Source: Acidimicrobiales bacterium
GTDB taxonomy: Bacteria > Actinomycetota > Acidimicrobiia > Acidimicrobiales > SZUA-35
DNA length: 64,000 bases
NCBI GenBank assembly: GCA_020630065.1
Contig: JAHDCC010000001.1
Location: 237,566-301,565 of the forward strand
Direction of reading: 5' to 3'
The position numbers and the translations under genes were made by a program. The notes beneath the pieces were generated by a model that saw nothing but the letters and a program-made list of their open reading frames with translations, did no database searches and had not been told where the DNA came from. Below are positions 17,259 through 26,339 of this stretch, in pieces; the stretch's first letter is position 1; each line of letters starts with the position of its first letter.

Positions 17259-19352
17259 GTGGTTAAAATCGTCGGGATTGTATCGTCGTTGATGCTGCTC
17301 ATAACCCTGTCGACGGCAGTGCCAGCCAATGGTGAACTAATCGGCCAACAAAACGCTTCCTGGGGTCTGTCTGACTTTGGCAACTCGAATACGGTGGCGA
17401 ACTTTTCTGCGCTGGGTTGGGCTGTTGAAGAATCGGACAGCCGAATGTTTGTTGGCGGAAACTTTCTAAACGTAACCAACGGAAACACCACTGAGCCGCA
17501 ACCGTATCTAGCGGCGTTCCACGTCCGTACCGGAGTCTGGGACGAGAGCTTTACTCCCGACGTTGAACGGCCAGTCTTGACGATGGAAGCCACTCCAGAT
17601 GGAGGTCTGATTCTGGGTGGGGAAATCCGGAACTACAACGGGCAAGATGTTAGCTCCTTGGTTAAGATCGACCCGGCAACGGGAGATATCTGGCCCGGCT
17701 GGAATACTCGCATTTGGGGTGGAACTAATGTGGTTCGCGAAGTAAGTCTTGAACCCGATGGTTGGTTGTATGCCGCCGGAAGCTTCACGAATGCCTCTGA
17801 CGGCGGAGCTGGCCAAGTGGTTTCGAACCTCATTCGCATGAACCCTTCTACCGGCGCAATTGACTGGAGTTGGACCCCAAGCATAACCGGGGGAGCCGTT
17901 TGGGGAGTTAGCGCAAGCCGAACGAATTCGACGGTTTACGTCGTTGGCTGGTTCACCGACGCCGCTGGTGCTGCGAGCCCGGCCGTCGGCATCGACTCGA
18001 ACGACCCGACTTCGGTGACTTGGGATGGGTTCGAAATGAATTACCCTTGCTGCGGCAATATGTATGACGTGGAAGCGACCGAATTCGGAACCGTCTTTGT
18101 AGTTGGCGAGCAGCACGCGTCCTACGTCTACGACGAAAACCAGAATATGGCCACCATCACGAGTCACGTCACATCGCACAACACTAATTATCAAGATTCG
18201 AACACTCGACGCGGCGGCGACTTTCAGGAAATCGAACGTGTCGGGAACCGGATATACACAACCTGTCACTGTTGGGGTTCACATTCGTCCTACGTTGGAA
18301 ACCACCAGCTAACCCAATGGGACCTGGCCGCAGGAACTGGAGTACATACCGGCCGAGTAAGCTCCATCATCGCCTATGACATCCAGACCGGAGCCCGCGA
18401 CCAATCCTTTAACCCGTATATGGCTGGTGACGTCGGAGGATTCGGAGTTAAAGGCGCCTCAGACGGCTGCCTTTGGGTAACCGGCGGTATTAACGCAGTT
18501 GGTGAACCCGGAAACCAGGCCCCCGCCCGGGATCTGGTGAGACTTTGTGATGAAAATGCGACACCTACCTCTATCGAAGGCCCGGTGAGTTGCACGGCTA
18601 CACCTTCTGGTGGGACGATCAACGTCGAATGGGAAACCGTGGTCGGGGCAGTCGACTACGTCATTTACCGCACAGTTGACGGTGGAAATCAATCTTGGAG
18701 GGCGAAGGTTGCAGGCGCGAGTTATGCCGATACAACCAGAGCTGGTGAACTTGTCTACTTCGTCGCTGCGAAGGGCGCCGATGACACTCGTAGCGAGCCA
18801 ACACAGTGCACTAGTGAGCCTGAAATCGCTCCAGATATTTCCGCCCCCGCAGATTGTTCGGTAACCATTGACGGTCCGTCGGTCGAGGTCGAATGGGCTT
18901 CGGTCGAAGAGGCAGAAAACTATATTGTTTACCGATCGTTTAATGGCGGTCAGAACTGGTGGAGGGGTAAGGTTTCTGAAACCTTGTTTAGCGACACAAA
19001 TCGTGACGGAGAGTTGGCGTATTCGGTTCTTTCCGAAGCGGCCGATGGTACAAGAAGTGTTCTCACATCCTGTGTTGCCGGTGATCCCGCTGCTCCCGAC
19101 GAACCTACTCCTGTCGCTAGTTGTAATACCGAAGTCAATGTAGACGACCCAGCACAGGTTGAAGTCAGCTGGAGCGCTGCGGCAAACGTCGATCAATACG
19201 TGATCTATCGAACGGTTGACGGTGGCAGTCAGTTCTGGAGAGGTCGAACAACCGAAACCACTTTTGTGGACACATTACGTGGCGGCGACACCGTGTACTT
19301 TGTCTCCACCAAATTAGGCAGTCAATTCTCGGAGCGTGTTACATGCGGATAA
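17259..19352 (+). CDS. Secreted beta-propeller protein with three Fn3-like repeats
   Basis: 697 residues with a signal peptide (hydrophobic 3-20, cleavage near residue 25). Residues ~40-430 form delta-60-like propeller repeats (for example GGLILGGEIRNYNG and GWLYAAGSFTNA). Three domains of ~85 residues begin near 438, 529 and 616, each carrying YVIYRTVDGG, a W-R-(G/A)-K segment and a (D/S)-T-x-R-x-G-E/D turn, with paired Cys. They look like Fn3-type adhesion modules. The GTG start follows TAGGAG. The 3' end overlaps the lipoprotein gene by 10 nt, so the two are probably made together. No function is recognised; a surface or matrix role is inferred. Confidence 0.8.
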   Translation: MVKIVGIVSSLMLLITLSTAVPANGELIGQQNASWGLSDFGNSNTVANFSALGWAVEESDSRMFVGGNFLNVTNGNTTEPQPYLAAFHVRTGVWDESFTPDVERPVLTMEATPDGGLILGGEIRNYNGQDVSSLVKIDPATGDIWPGWNTRIWGGTNVVREVSLEPDGWLYAAGSFTNASDGGAGQVVSNLIRMNPSTGAIDWSWTPSITGGAVWGVSASRTNSTVYVVGWFTDAAGAASPAVGIDSNDPTSVTWDGFEMNYPCCGNMYDVEATEFGTVFVVGEQHASYVYDENQNMATITSHVTSHNTNYQDSNTRRGGDFQEIERVGNRIYTTCHCWGSHSSYVGNHQLTQWDLAAGTGVHTGRVSSIIAYDIQTGARDQSFNPYMAGDVGGFGVKGASDGCLWVTGGINAVGEPGNQAPARDLVRLCDENATPTSIEGPVSCTATPSGGTINVEWETVVGAVDYVIYRTVDGGNQSWRAKVAGASYADTTRAGELVYFVAAKGADDTRSEPTQCTSEPEIAPDISAPADCSVTIDGPSVEVEWASVEEAENYIVYRSFNGGQNWWRGKVSETLFSDTNRDGELAYSVLSEAADGTRSVLTSCVAGDPAAPDEPTPVASCNTEVNVDDPAQVEVSWSAAANVDQYVIYRTVDGGSQFWRGRTTETTFVDTLRGGDTVYFVSTKLGSQFSERVTCG

Positions 19353-20074
19353 CCAAAAATTCAGCTCACCTGATCGGCTTGGCCGTTTCGGCAGCATTGC
19401 TAGCTAGTTCATGTTCGCCGGGGTCTGATGAGGCTCAGCCTGATAAGGCCTCCACGACCGACGCCGAAAACAGCGAAGAACTGTCAAGTGATTCTTCTGA
19501 TGGTTCCAAGGGGCCAGACGTCGGTACTGCTGAAGACGGATTCTTAGAAACGGTTGAGGTCAGAACCGACCTTGAGGATACGACCCCTGTCGACGTGCTC
19601 GAAGTGACGAGCACCGACACCGAACTAGTTCTAACATTCGAGATGGGTTCTCAACAGTGTTACGGTGTTGATGCCTCAGTGGACGAGGGGGACTCAGAGG
19701 TGGTTCTCAATGTCCAGACTGGTCGATTGCCGGAGGCGAGCGAGGCGTGTGTTGAGGGCGTTTACCCGTACCAAGTATCGATTCCACTTGGAGAGGCGTT
19801 AGATGATCGTCCTATTCGCCAAGCGGAGCCGGAGGAACCCGCTGAAGAGCCAATGGAGGAACCGGTAGCTCAAGCATTGGCGTCAGGTAAACCTAGCGTC
19901 GACCACTTGATAGGTCTCCCCGTTGAAGAGGGTGTGCAGTGGGCGATTGAGAACGAACTTGAATGGCAGCTGTCTTCCTACGGCGGCGTTGCCCGTGAGG
20001 TCGGTTCCAAAGATGAGAACCGCCTGAGTTTCGAGGTTGAATCGGACAAGATCGTCGGTATCGAATGGGCGTAG
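19343..20074 (+). CDS. Lipoprotein with acidic linker and C-terminal inhibitor-like domain
   Basis: 243 residues. The N-terminus is a lipoprotein signal with lipobox LASSC (Cys ~25). An Asp/Glu/Ser-rich linker (~27-70) leads to a beta-rich domain with two Cys (70-155), then a Glu-Pro linker (EEPAEEPMEEP) and a C-terminal ~60-residue domain that resembles potato-I/I78-type peptidase inhibitors by eye (LIGLPVEEGVQWAI ... LSFEVESDKIVGIEW). That match is weak. It overlaps the propeller/Fn3 gene and may anchor or partner that protein at the cell surface. Confidence 0.75.
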   Translation: MRITKNSAHLIGLAVSAALLASSCSPGSDEAQPDKASTTDAENSEELSSDSSDGSKGPDVGTAEDGFLETVEVRTDLEDTTPVDVLEVTSTDTELVLTFEMGSQQCYGVDASVDEGDSEVVLNVQTGRLPEASEACVEGVYPYQVSIPLGEALDDRPIRQAEPEEPAEEPMEEPVAQALASGKPSVDHLIGLPVEEGVQWAIENELEWQLSSYGGVAREVGSKDENRLSFEVESDKIVGIEWA

Positions 20075-20149
20075 GCACCGTCAGGCCGGGTAACCCTGCG
20101 TGAGAGAGTTTCCACGTTACGCGCGAAAAGGTTGACTGTGCGCGCGAGC

Positions 20150-20178
20150 TTGGACTACGATGTTCGTGTAAATACTGT
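20150..20178 (+). promoter_or_regulatory. Promoter of the MerR gene
   Basis: TTGGAC (20150-20155) and TACTGT (20173-20178) are spaced by 17 bp. Transcription would start near 20185, inside the palindrome at 20181-20192. Unlike most genes here, this one also has a strong GGAGG ribosome site (20226-20230). Confidence 0.5.
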
Positions 20179-20180
20179 CG

Positions 20181-20192
20181 GCGTAATTACGC
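20181..20192. promoter_or_regulatory. 12-bp perfect palindrome, candidate operator
   Basis: GCGTAATTACGC is a perfect inverted repeat 2 bp after the -10 box and over the expected transcription start of the MerR gene. That placement fits a repressor or autoregulatory site. Confidence 0.4.
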
Positions 20193-20236
20193 GGCCGTGA
20201 TTTGCGTGGGGAATGTACGTTCATCGGAGGAAACAT

Positions 20237-20716
20237 ATGGCAGTTGAAGAGAGCTATAGCGGCAAGAGGGCGGCTGCCGTCGTTGGAATAACCTATCGTC
20301 AGCTTGACTATTGGGCGAGAACGGATCTAGTTCGACCATCTCTGTCTGATGCTCGAGGCTCTGGTAGCCGTCGGCGATATTCATACACCGATCTTGTTGA
20401 ACTCAAAGTGATTAAGACGTTACTAGACGCTGGCATCAGACTTGAGACCGTCCGTGACGTTTTTGCCTTCTTGAAGACCCAGCTTGGTGAAGACGTAGCG
20501 TCGGCCAACTTGGTGATCAACGGTTCCACATCGGTGGTAACCCGCTCGGGCGAAGAACTTGTCGATCTTGTTCGACAGGGGCAGGGTGTACTGAACGTGC
20601 TGCCACTCGCCGGTATCAAGAGCGAGGTAGACGCAAAGATCGTCGAGCTTCGGCCTGGGGCTTCTGGCAACACAAACCACGCGCCGAGCATCGAACCCTC
20701 TGTGGCTGCCCGGTAA
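20237..20716 (+). CDS. MerR-family regulator, Rv1830-like
   Basis: 159 residues with an N-terminal MerR helix-turn-helix (~10-80): AAAVVGITYRQLDYWARTDLV, then GSGSRRRYSYTDLVELKVIKTLLDAGI. The C-terminal half (VVTRSGEELVDLVRQGQGV) matches the Rv1830 type rather than Rv1828/FtsR, as remembered from the mycobacterial sequences. It lacks a metal-binding cysteine cluster. The start at 20237 is chosen for the GGAGG 6 nt upstream over an in-frame ATG at 20213. It is probably autoregulated through the palindrome at its promoter. Confidence 0.87.
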   Translation: MAVEESYSGKRAAAVVGITYRQLDYWARTDLVRPSLSDARGSGSRRRYSYTDLVELKVIKTLLDAGIRLETVRDVFAFLKTQLGEDVASANLVINGSTSVVTRSGEELVDLVRQGQGVLNVLPLAGIKSEVDAKIVELRPGASGNTNHAPSIEPSVAAR

Positions 20717-20720
20717 GTCT

Positions 20721-22196
20721 CTAATTGGCTCCCGGGTTTGCTGGCTCTAGTTCGAACCACATTTGGGATTGGTTTTTGCCGCTAGCTTTGGCGTGATAGA
20801 GAGCACGATCTGCTCGATCGAATGTGATCTCAATAGGTTGTTCGTTTCGATGGACGGCGACTCCTGCACTTATTGTGGTGCCGGCTTTACCGTCCCAATT
20901 TGACAAGATACGATCGGCAACGGCGAGAGGGTCGGCAAAAGCCCGACGAGCGACGACCAGGAATTCGTCTCCACCCAACCGAGCTGAGGTGTCAGAATCC
21001 CGTAGGCACCGGCCAAGATGAGCACTGACGTCTTGTAAAACTTGGTCTCCGGCAGCGTGGCCAAGAGTGTCGTTTACCTCTTTAAACCCGTCGAGATCGA
21101 GAAGGATAAGAGCGTCGCCTTCCTCTAGGGAAGCTAAGAGGGCGTCGGCGTGCTTGCGATTACCGAGCCCGGTTAATTCGTCGCGAGTTGTTTGTCGTTC
21201 AAGTTCGTCGATCACAAACAAATGTTCAATCGCGATACCGACTTGAGTTCCGAAAAGTCGGGCGAGCTTGAGGGTATATTCTGAATCGCTTCCTGAAACT
21301 GGATGAACGACGACGGCTCCGGCAGGAACGTCGGCGGCCGGAAGCGGCAATACCAGCATGTTGCCTGAAGTTAGGGTTTCAACGATACGAGGATCTTCAC
21401 CTCCGATTGTTTCGCTCACCAGTTTTGCTGTGTTGGCATCGGGGGCCTCATTGCTCGAGGGGCCAAGGGTCACCGGAATCAGTCCGCCGCTAGGCTTGCG
21501 AAGCACGACGGTTGCTCGGTCGACGCCGAAGATCTCTTGGGCCGCTATGGCTACTTCATTGGCTGCTTCTTCCAATGAGCGAGGTCGTCGGAAGCGTTTC
21601 AGGACCTCTTCTAACCGGCTTAGCCGGTTTGTTCGAGATGTCGAGCGAATAGAAGTCTGGAGGCTCCAATCGGTCAGCGCTGACACTATTTCGCCGAGAA
21701 TGGCGCCGACGGGAACCATCAAGGGTACGGCGAGAACCACTCGGAACTGGTTGTGTCGGTGGGCCAGGTAGAGCACCAAAACCACTATTGGGCTCGCCCA
21801 CATCACGTTGCCTGGGGGGAGAACAAATCCGATGTAGATCAATATAAGAACTGCCGAGAGCGCCAATCCGATTGCGGCGTGACTCGTGTCGGCAATGCCG
21901 GCTCCGTAGATTCCGACCAGTAACGCTAGCAGTCCTCCGACTGCGGGGAGGGCACGCCAGTACATTCCCAGTTCTTGCCATTTGACGAGGCTCGAGAAAA
22001 GTGCAGCGCCTAATAGGGCCACGGTAAGTATCAGAATCCAGATGGCTGAACCACTGGAATCGGACTCATTAAGGCCGCGAGCTATGAAGTCGGCCCCGGC
22101 CAGGGCCGCCAATCCTGCTAATAAGCCGCCGGAGGCGACCCGATATCGATTTTGCCAAATCAAGGCATTCCGATCCTTTGATTGTCGGTGAATCAC
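20721..22196 (-). CDS. Membrane diguanylate cyclase with GAF and GGDEF domains
   Basis: Makes cyclic di-GMP from GTP. 491 residues: about five to six hydrophobic helices (~15-170), a GAF-like domain (~200-330) and a GGDEF domain (~335-485) with DLDGFKEVNDTLGHAAGD and an intact GGDEF active site. RDSD, five residues before GGDEF, is a canonical RxxD inhibitory site, so product feedback is expected. No EAL or HD-GYP phosphodiesterase lies in the window. It converges on the MerR gene with a 4-nt gap. Confidence 0.9.
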   Translation of the reverse strand: MIHRQSKDRNALIWQNRYRVASGGLLAGLAALAGADFIARGLNESDSSGSAIWILILTVALLGAALFSSLVKWQELGMYWRALPAVGGLLALLVGIYGAGIADTSHAAIGLALSAVLILIYIGFVLPPGNVMWASPIVVLVLYLAHRHNQFRVVLAVPLMVPVGAILGEIVSALTDWSLQTSIRSTSRTNRLSRLEEVLKRFRRPRSLEEAANEVAIAAQEIFGVDRATVVLRKPSGGLIPVTLGPSSNEAPDANTAKLVSETIGGEDPRIVETLTSGNMLVLPLPAADVPAGAVVVHPVSGSDSEYTLKLARLFGTQVGIAIEHLFVIDELERQTTRDELTGLGNRKHADALLASLEEGDALILLDLDGFKEVNDTLGHAAGDQVLQDVSAHLGRCLRDSDTSARLGGDEFLVVARRAFADPLAVADRILSNWDGKAGTTISAGVAVHRNEQPIEITFDRADRALYHAKASGKNQSQMWFELEPANPGAN

Positions 22197-22344
22197 CGGA
22201 AACCACTAGCTGTGCACTAGAGAGTACTCTACGTGATCAAACTATGGAAGCCAATCCTTGTAATCAATGTTGTACAGGAGACCGAAGTCTGTGAATCTGG
22301 CAAGAATGAGTGATTCACATGATCTGGCAGTCAGTCTGGTTTGT

Positions 22345-22350
22345 TACCCT
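22345..22350 (+). promoter_or_regulatory. Leaderless -10 element before ptrB
   Basis: TACCCT lies 6 nt before ATG 22357. It decides the start over an in-frame ATG at 22267. Confidence 0.5.
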
Positions 22351-22356
22351 CGGTGG

Positions 22357-24453
22357 ATGCTTAGTTCCCCGATCGAACCTCCAAACGCCAAACGGATACC
22401 ACAAAGCTCAGAAATCTGGGGAGATACCCGTCAGGACGACTATGGCTGGATGACAGATAAATCATCCCCAGCCGTACTCGATCATCTTCGTAGTGAGAAC
22501 CGCTACACCGAAGCGGTGTTAGAACCGCTGTCCGAAACGATCGAGGACATTTACAGCGAAATCCGAGGCAGAATCAAAGAAACAGATTTATCCGTACCGA
22601 TCGAAGAAGACGGCTGGCTTTACTACAGCCGTTCGGTTGAAGGCTACAGCTATGGGATTCACTGCCGCCAACCCGTCATACCAGGACAGCCCGCTCTCAC
22701 CGAAACTGCTGAACCTAACGGTGGCCCGGAGCAAATCCTTTTGGACGAAAACATCGAAGCCGATGGCCATGATTTTTTCGAACTCGGTGTTTTTGATGTT
22801 TCTCCAGACAACAACCTGTTGTTGTGGGGCAAGGACACAACCGGTGACGAGAAATATTCGCTCCAAGTTCGGTCGATAGAAACCGGCGAAGTGCTCGATG
22901 AGTCATTGGCTGGGGTCTCGGCTGGGTCAACCTGGGCTCTCGATAACCAGTCGTTTTGTTATGTACGGCAGGACGAAACCAATCGCCCATACCAAGTCTG
23001 GCTTCATCGGGTAGGCGAGGACCCCTCTGAGGATGTGTTGCTCTTCGAAGAACCAGACCAACGGTTCTTTGTCGGGGTCGGCCGAGATAAGGATGACTCG
23101 TATATCTACATTGGTAGTTCTTCGCGTATCACTGACGAAGTTCGAGTCATCCCGGCAGCAGAACCGCTCACAGAGCCGCGCGTGCTGTTGGAACGAACCG
23201 AGGGGGTCGAATATTCGGTTTGTCACTACAAAAACGAATTTGTGTTGGTCACCAATCTCGACGCCCCATCGTTTCGGGTAGTCACAATGCCCGACTCATC
23301 TTCAGGTTTAGAAGAGTGGAAAACCATCGTCGCTCATGATCCAGATGTGACTATTCGCGATGCCGACGTCCTATCGGATTTTCTGGTCTTGTTCGAACGC
23401 GCCGAAGGTATCACACGGATACGTACTCGTCGTTGGACCGATGGTTCAATCTCTACCGTCAAACAGCCTGAACCGGTTTCGACGGTGTGGCCTGGAGCAA
23501 ACGTCGATCCTGATTCTTCGGTTCTTCGGTACGGATACACCTCGATGGTCACCCCTTCCTCAGTTCTTGAAGTTGATCTGAATTCTGGTGAACGACGACT
23601 ACTCAAGCAACAAGAAGTGGTTGGAGGCTACGATTCGTCGCAATATGAGACCCGTAGGCTTTGGGCGCAGGCGGAAGATGGAGTAGGAGTTCCCCTGAGC
23701 GTCGTATGGAAAAAAGATCGACCGACCCAAGGGCCAGGTGTCTTGTACGGTTATGGAGCGTACGAAGCCTCTATCGATCCTGGATTTTCTGTAGCACGGT
23801 TATCGCTGCTGGACCGGGGTTTCGTATTTGCTATCGCTCACGTTCGTGGGGGAGGAGAGCTAGGCCGTCAGTGGCATCTCGACGGAAAGTACGAAAAGAA
23901 GGTAACCACGTTTAGTGATGCTGTGGCGTGCGCCAAGAAGCTGATCGAAGATGAATGGACCACACCAGACAAGCTTGCGATTCGAGGCGGATCAGCTGGC
24001 GGGCTGCTCGTCGGAGCGGTCCTGAATCAGGCTCCAGAGCTATTTGGAGCAGCCGTGGCAGAGGTCCCCTTTGTCGATACGTTGTCAACGATGCTCGACG
24101 CGAGTTTGCCGCTCACGGTCACCGAATGGGAAGAATGGGGCAACCCGGCGGATTCTGAAGAGATCTATCGAGCTATGCGGGCGTACTCACCAGTCGACAA
24201 CGTTTCTGACCGCCCCTACCCGACGGTATACGCCACGGCAGGACTTAATGACACCCGAGTAAGCTACTGGGAACCGGCTAAATGGGTGCAACTCGTCCGC
24301 CGGACTTCCACAATCGCCAACCCTGTTCTATTGTGGACAGATATGGACGCTGGTCACCAAGGACCATCGGGTCGGTACGAAGTATGGAGGCAAGAAGCAA
24401 GGACATTGGGCTTTATCGTGGGGGCAGTTTCAGGCCCTAAAGAAAAATCTTAA
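22357..24453 (+). CDS. ptrB: Oligopeptidase B-type S9 serine peptidase
   Basis: Cytoplasmic prolyl-oligopeptidase family enzyme cutting short peptides, typically after basic residues. 698 residues from ATG 22357: an N-terminal beta-propeller (~70-400) and a C-terminal alpha/beta hydrolase with the nucleophile motif RGGSAGGLL, the HVRGGGELGRQWH segment and the catalytic His in DAGHQGPSGR. An open frame extends to ATG 22267, but homologues begin near the PPNAKRIP segment and a -10 element precedes 22357. A hairpin follows the stop. Confidence 0.92.
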   Translation: MLSSPIEPPNAKRIPQSSEIWGDTRQDDYGWMTDKSSPAVLDHLRSENRYTEAVLEPLSETIEDIYSEIRGRIKETDLSVPIEEDGWLYYSRSVEGYSYGIHCRQPVIPGQPALTETAEPNGGPEQILLDENIEADGHDFFELGVFDVSPDNNLLLWGKDTTGDEKYSLQVRSIETGEVLDESLAGVSAGSTWALDNQSFCYVRQDETNRPYQVWLHRVGEDPSEDVLLFEEPDQRFFVGVGRDKDDSYIYIGSSSRITDEVRVIPAAEPLTEPRVLLERTEGVEYSVCHYKNEFVLVTNLDAPSFRVVTMPDSSSGLEEWKTIVAHDPDVTIRDADVLSDFLVLFERAEGITRIRTRRWTDGSISTVKQPEPVSTVWPGANVDPDSSVLRYGYTSMVTPSSVLEVDLNSGERRLLKQQEVVGGYDSSQYETRRLWAQAEDGVGVPLSVVWKKDRPTQGPGVLYGYGAYEASIDPGFSVARLSLLDRGFVFAIAHVRGGGELGRQWHLDGKYEKKVTTFSDAVACAKKLIEDEWTTPDKLAIRGGSAGGLLVGAVLNQAPELFGAAVAEVPFVDTLSTMLDASLPLTVTEWEEWGNPADSEEIYRAMRAYSPVDNVSDRPYPTVYATAGLNDTRVSYWEPAKWVQLVRRTSTIANPVLLWTDMDAGHQGPSGRYEVWRQEARTLGFIVGAVSGPKEKS

Positions 24454-24462
24454 GAATCTTTG

Positions 24463-24491
24463 TTCTGTCTAGCTGGATCGGCCAGACAGAA
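24463..24491 (+). terminator. Hairpin after ptrB
   Basis: TTCTGTCT pairs perfectly with AGACAGAA across a 13-nt centre that adds two or three more pairs, starting 10 nt after the ptrB stop. There is no strong T-run, so it may be a weak terminator or an RNA end-stabiliser. Confidence 0.5.
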
Positions 24492-24628
24492 TGCCGACAA
24501 GAGGTGTACTGTCTAACTTACATCTGCTAGCCGAGTAGAGAGGCAATACCGTTACTGACGAAGACTATGAACGCCGATTAGCTGCATACGCGAGTGAAAG
24601 CGCTGAACTGCAGCTGCAAGCTAAGGCG

Positions 24629-26311
24629 ATGGAGGAGGAAATTGTCACTCTCCGTCGTCGTCTTCAAGACGGCCCGAAACGGGTCCGTCTGTTAGAAGAA
24701 CGTCTGGTCGAAGTAAAAGGCCAGCTTGCAAAAGCTGTTAGCCAGAACGAGAAGCTGAGCTACACCCTACGAGAAGCCCGCGAACACATAGCGACGCTTC
24801 GAGAAGAAGTCGACAAACTGCTCCAACCTCCTAGCGCATACGGCACCTTGATGAGAGTGAACGACGACGGAACCGCCGACGTTTTTGCAAACGGGCGTAA
24901 GGTGCGGGTTGAAACCCACCCAGGAATCGAGGCTCACGAACTCGTACGCGGTGTCGAGGTGGTCTTAAACGAGTCGCTTAACGTAGTCAAAGTTCGGCCA
25001 CCGGACCGTTCCGGCGAAGTTGTTGCGGTCAAAGAAGTACTCGATGATGGAGTACGAGCGCTGGTGACGGGGCGATCTGACGAAGAACGCGTTGTTGAAA
25101 TAGCCGAACATCTGATTGGCAGCAAAATACGTCCCGGCGATTCGATGTTGCTTGATGTCCGGTCGGCGCTTCTTCTAGAAAAACTTCCGAAGGTTGAAGT
25201 CGAAAACCTTGTTCTCGAAGAAGTTCCTGATGTTCAATACGCCGATATCGGTGGCCTTTCAGATCAGATCGAAACCATTGTTGACGCGGTTGAACTTCCA
25301 TTCCTCCACGCAGATCTGTTTTCCGAACACGAACTTCCAGCACCCAAAGGAATTTTGCTATACGGGCCTCCAGGTTGTGGTAAGACACTTATCGCCAAAG
25401 CCGTCGCTAATTCGCTTGCGAAGAAAGTGGCTGAAGTTTCAGGCGACGAAAAGGCCCAGAGCTTCTTCATTAACATCAAAGGCCCGGAACTGCTCAACAA
25501 ATATGTGGGAGAAACCGAACGACAGATTCGTCTGGTCTTTCAACGGGCGAGAGAGAAATCTGAAGAGGGTTGGCCAGTGATCATCTTCTTCGACGAAATG
25601 GAATCACTTTTCAGAACCCGCGGTACTGGCATCTCCTCTGACATGGAAAGCACGATTGTTCCACAGCTGTTAGCCGAGATCGACGGCGTTGAAACCTTAC
25701 GAAACGTCATTGTTATAGGCGCTTCGAACCGTGAAGATTTGATCGATCCGGCAATACTTCGACCTGGCCGCCTGGATGTAAAGATAAAAATCGAACGTCC
25801 AGATACCGACGCGGCAAAGTCGATCTTTGCAAATTATCTCACCCCAAGCCTGCCCATCCATGATTCAGAAGTGGAGAAACACGGAACGGTTGATGGTGCC
25901 ATAACTGCGATGATTGATGCCACCGCAGAATTCATGTATCGAACCGACGATCAAACCCGTTTCTTGGAAGTCACCTATCAAAACGGCGACAAAGAAATCC
26001 TGTACTTCAAGGACTTTTCGTCCGGAGCCATGATCGAGAATATTGTTCGGCGTGCTAAGAAAGAAGCTATCAAACGGTTTCTGGACGAAGGCAAAAAAGG
26101 TATCTGTATCGACGACCTTCTGGTCTCGGTCACCCAGGAATACAAAGAACACGAAGACTTGCCAAACACTACGAACCCCGACGACTGGGCCAAAATTTCA
26201 GGCAAGAAGGGCGAACGCATTGTGTTCGTACGCACTCTGATAGGCACAGACGAAGGTGACAAAGCCGGTGGACGAGTTATCGAACAAGTCGCCACAGGCC
26301 AATATCTATAG
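24629..26311 (+). CDS. mpa: Proteasomal ATPase Mpa/ARC
   Basis: Hexameric AAA+ unfoldase that recognises pupylated substrates and feeds them to the 20S proteasome. 560 residues: N-terminal coiled coil (1-65) for Pup binding, two OB folds (~70-190), an AAA domain with Walker A GPPGCGKT and Walker [10 protein letters not shown], and the C-terminal GQYL that docks into the proteasome. ATG 24629 is the first standard start, but the coding-like coiled-coil frame continues upstream to a GTT at 24551 placed 7 nt after AGAGG, so the true N-terminus may be 26 residues longer. It begins the proteasome gene block. Confidence 0.93.
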   Translation: MEEEIVTLRRRLQDGPKRVRLLEERLVEVKGQLAKAVSQNEKLSYTLREAREHIATLREEVDKLLQPPSAYGTLMRVNDDGTADVFANGRKVRVETHPGIEAHELVRGVEVVLNESLNVVKVRPPDRSGEVVAVKEVLDDGVRALVTGRSDEERVVEIAEHLIGSKIRPGDSMLLDVRSALLLEKLPKVEVENLVLEEVPDVQYADIGGLSDQIETIVDAVELPFLHADLFSEHELPAPKGILLYGPPGCGKTLIAKAVANSLAKKVAEVSGDEKAQSFFINIKGPELLNKYVGETERQIRLVFQRAREKSEEGWPVIIFFDEMESLFRTRGTGISSDMESTIVPQLLAEIDGVETLRNVIVIGASNREDLIDPAILRPGRLDVKIKIERPDTDAAKSIFANYLTPSLPIHDSEVEKHGTVDGAITAMIDATAEFMYRTDDQTRFLEVTYQNGDKEILYFKDFSSGAMIENIVRRAKKEAIKRFLDEGKKGICIDDLLVSVTQEYKEHEDLPNTTNPDDWAKISGKKGERIVFVRTLIGTDEGDKAGGRVIEQVATGQYL

Positions 26312-26339
26312 ACGCAGTACATGCGGAGAATGAGGACGA

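Noticed and set aside
17508-19196. Long minus-strand open frames opposite the secreted protein gene.
   Set aside because: No domain or start signal is visible, and the plus strand has a signal peptide and three internal repeats.
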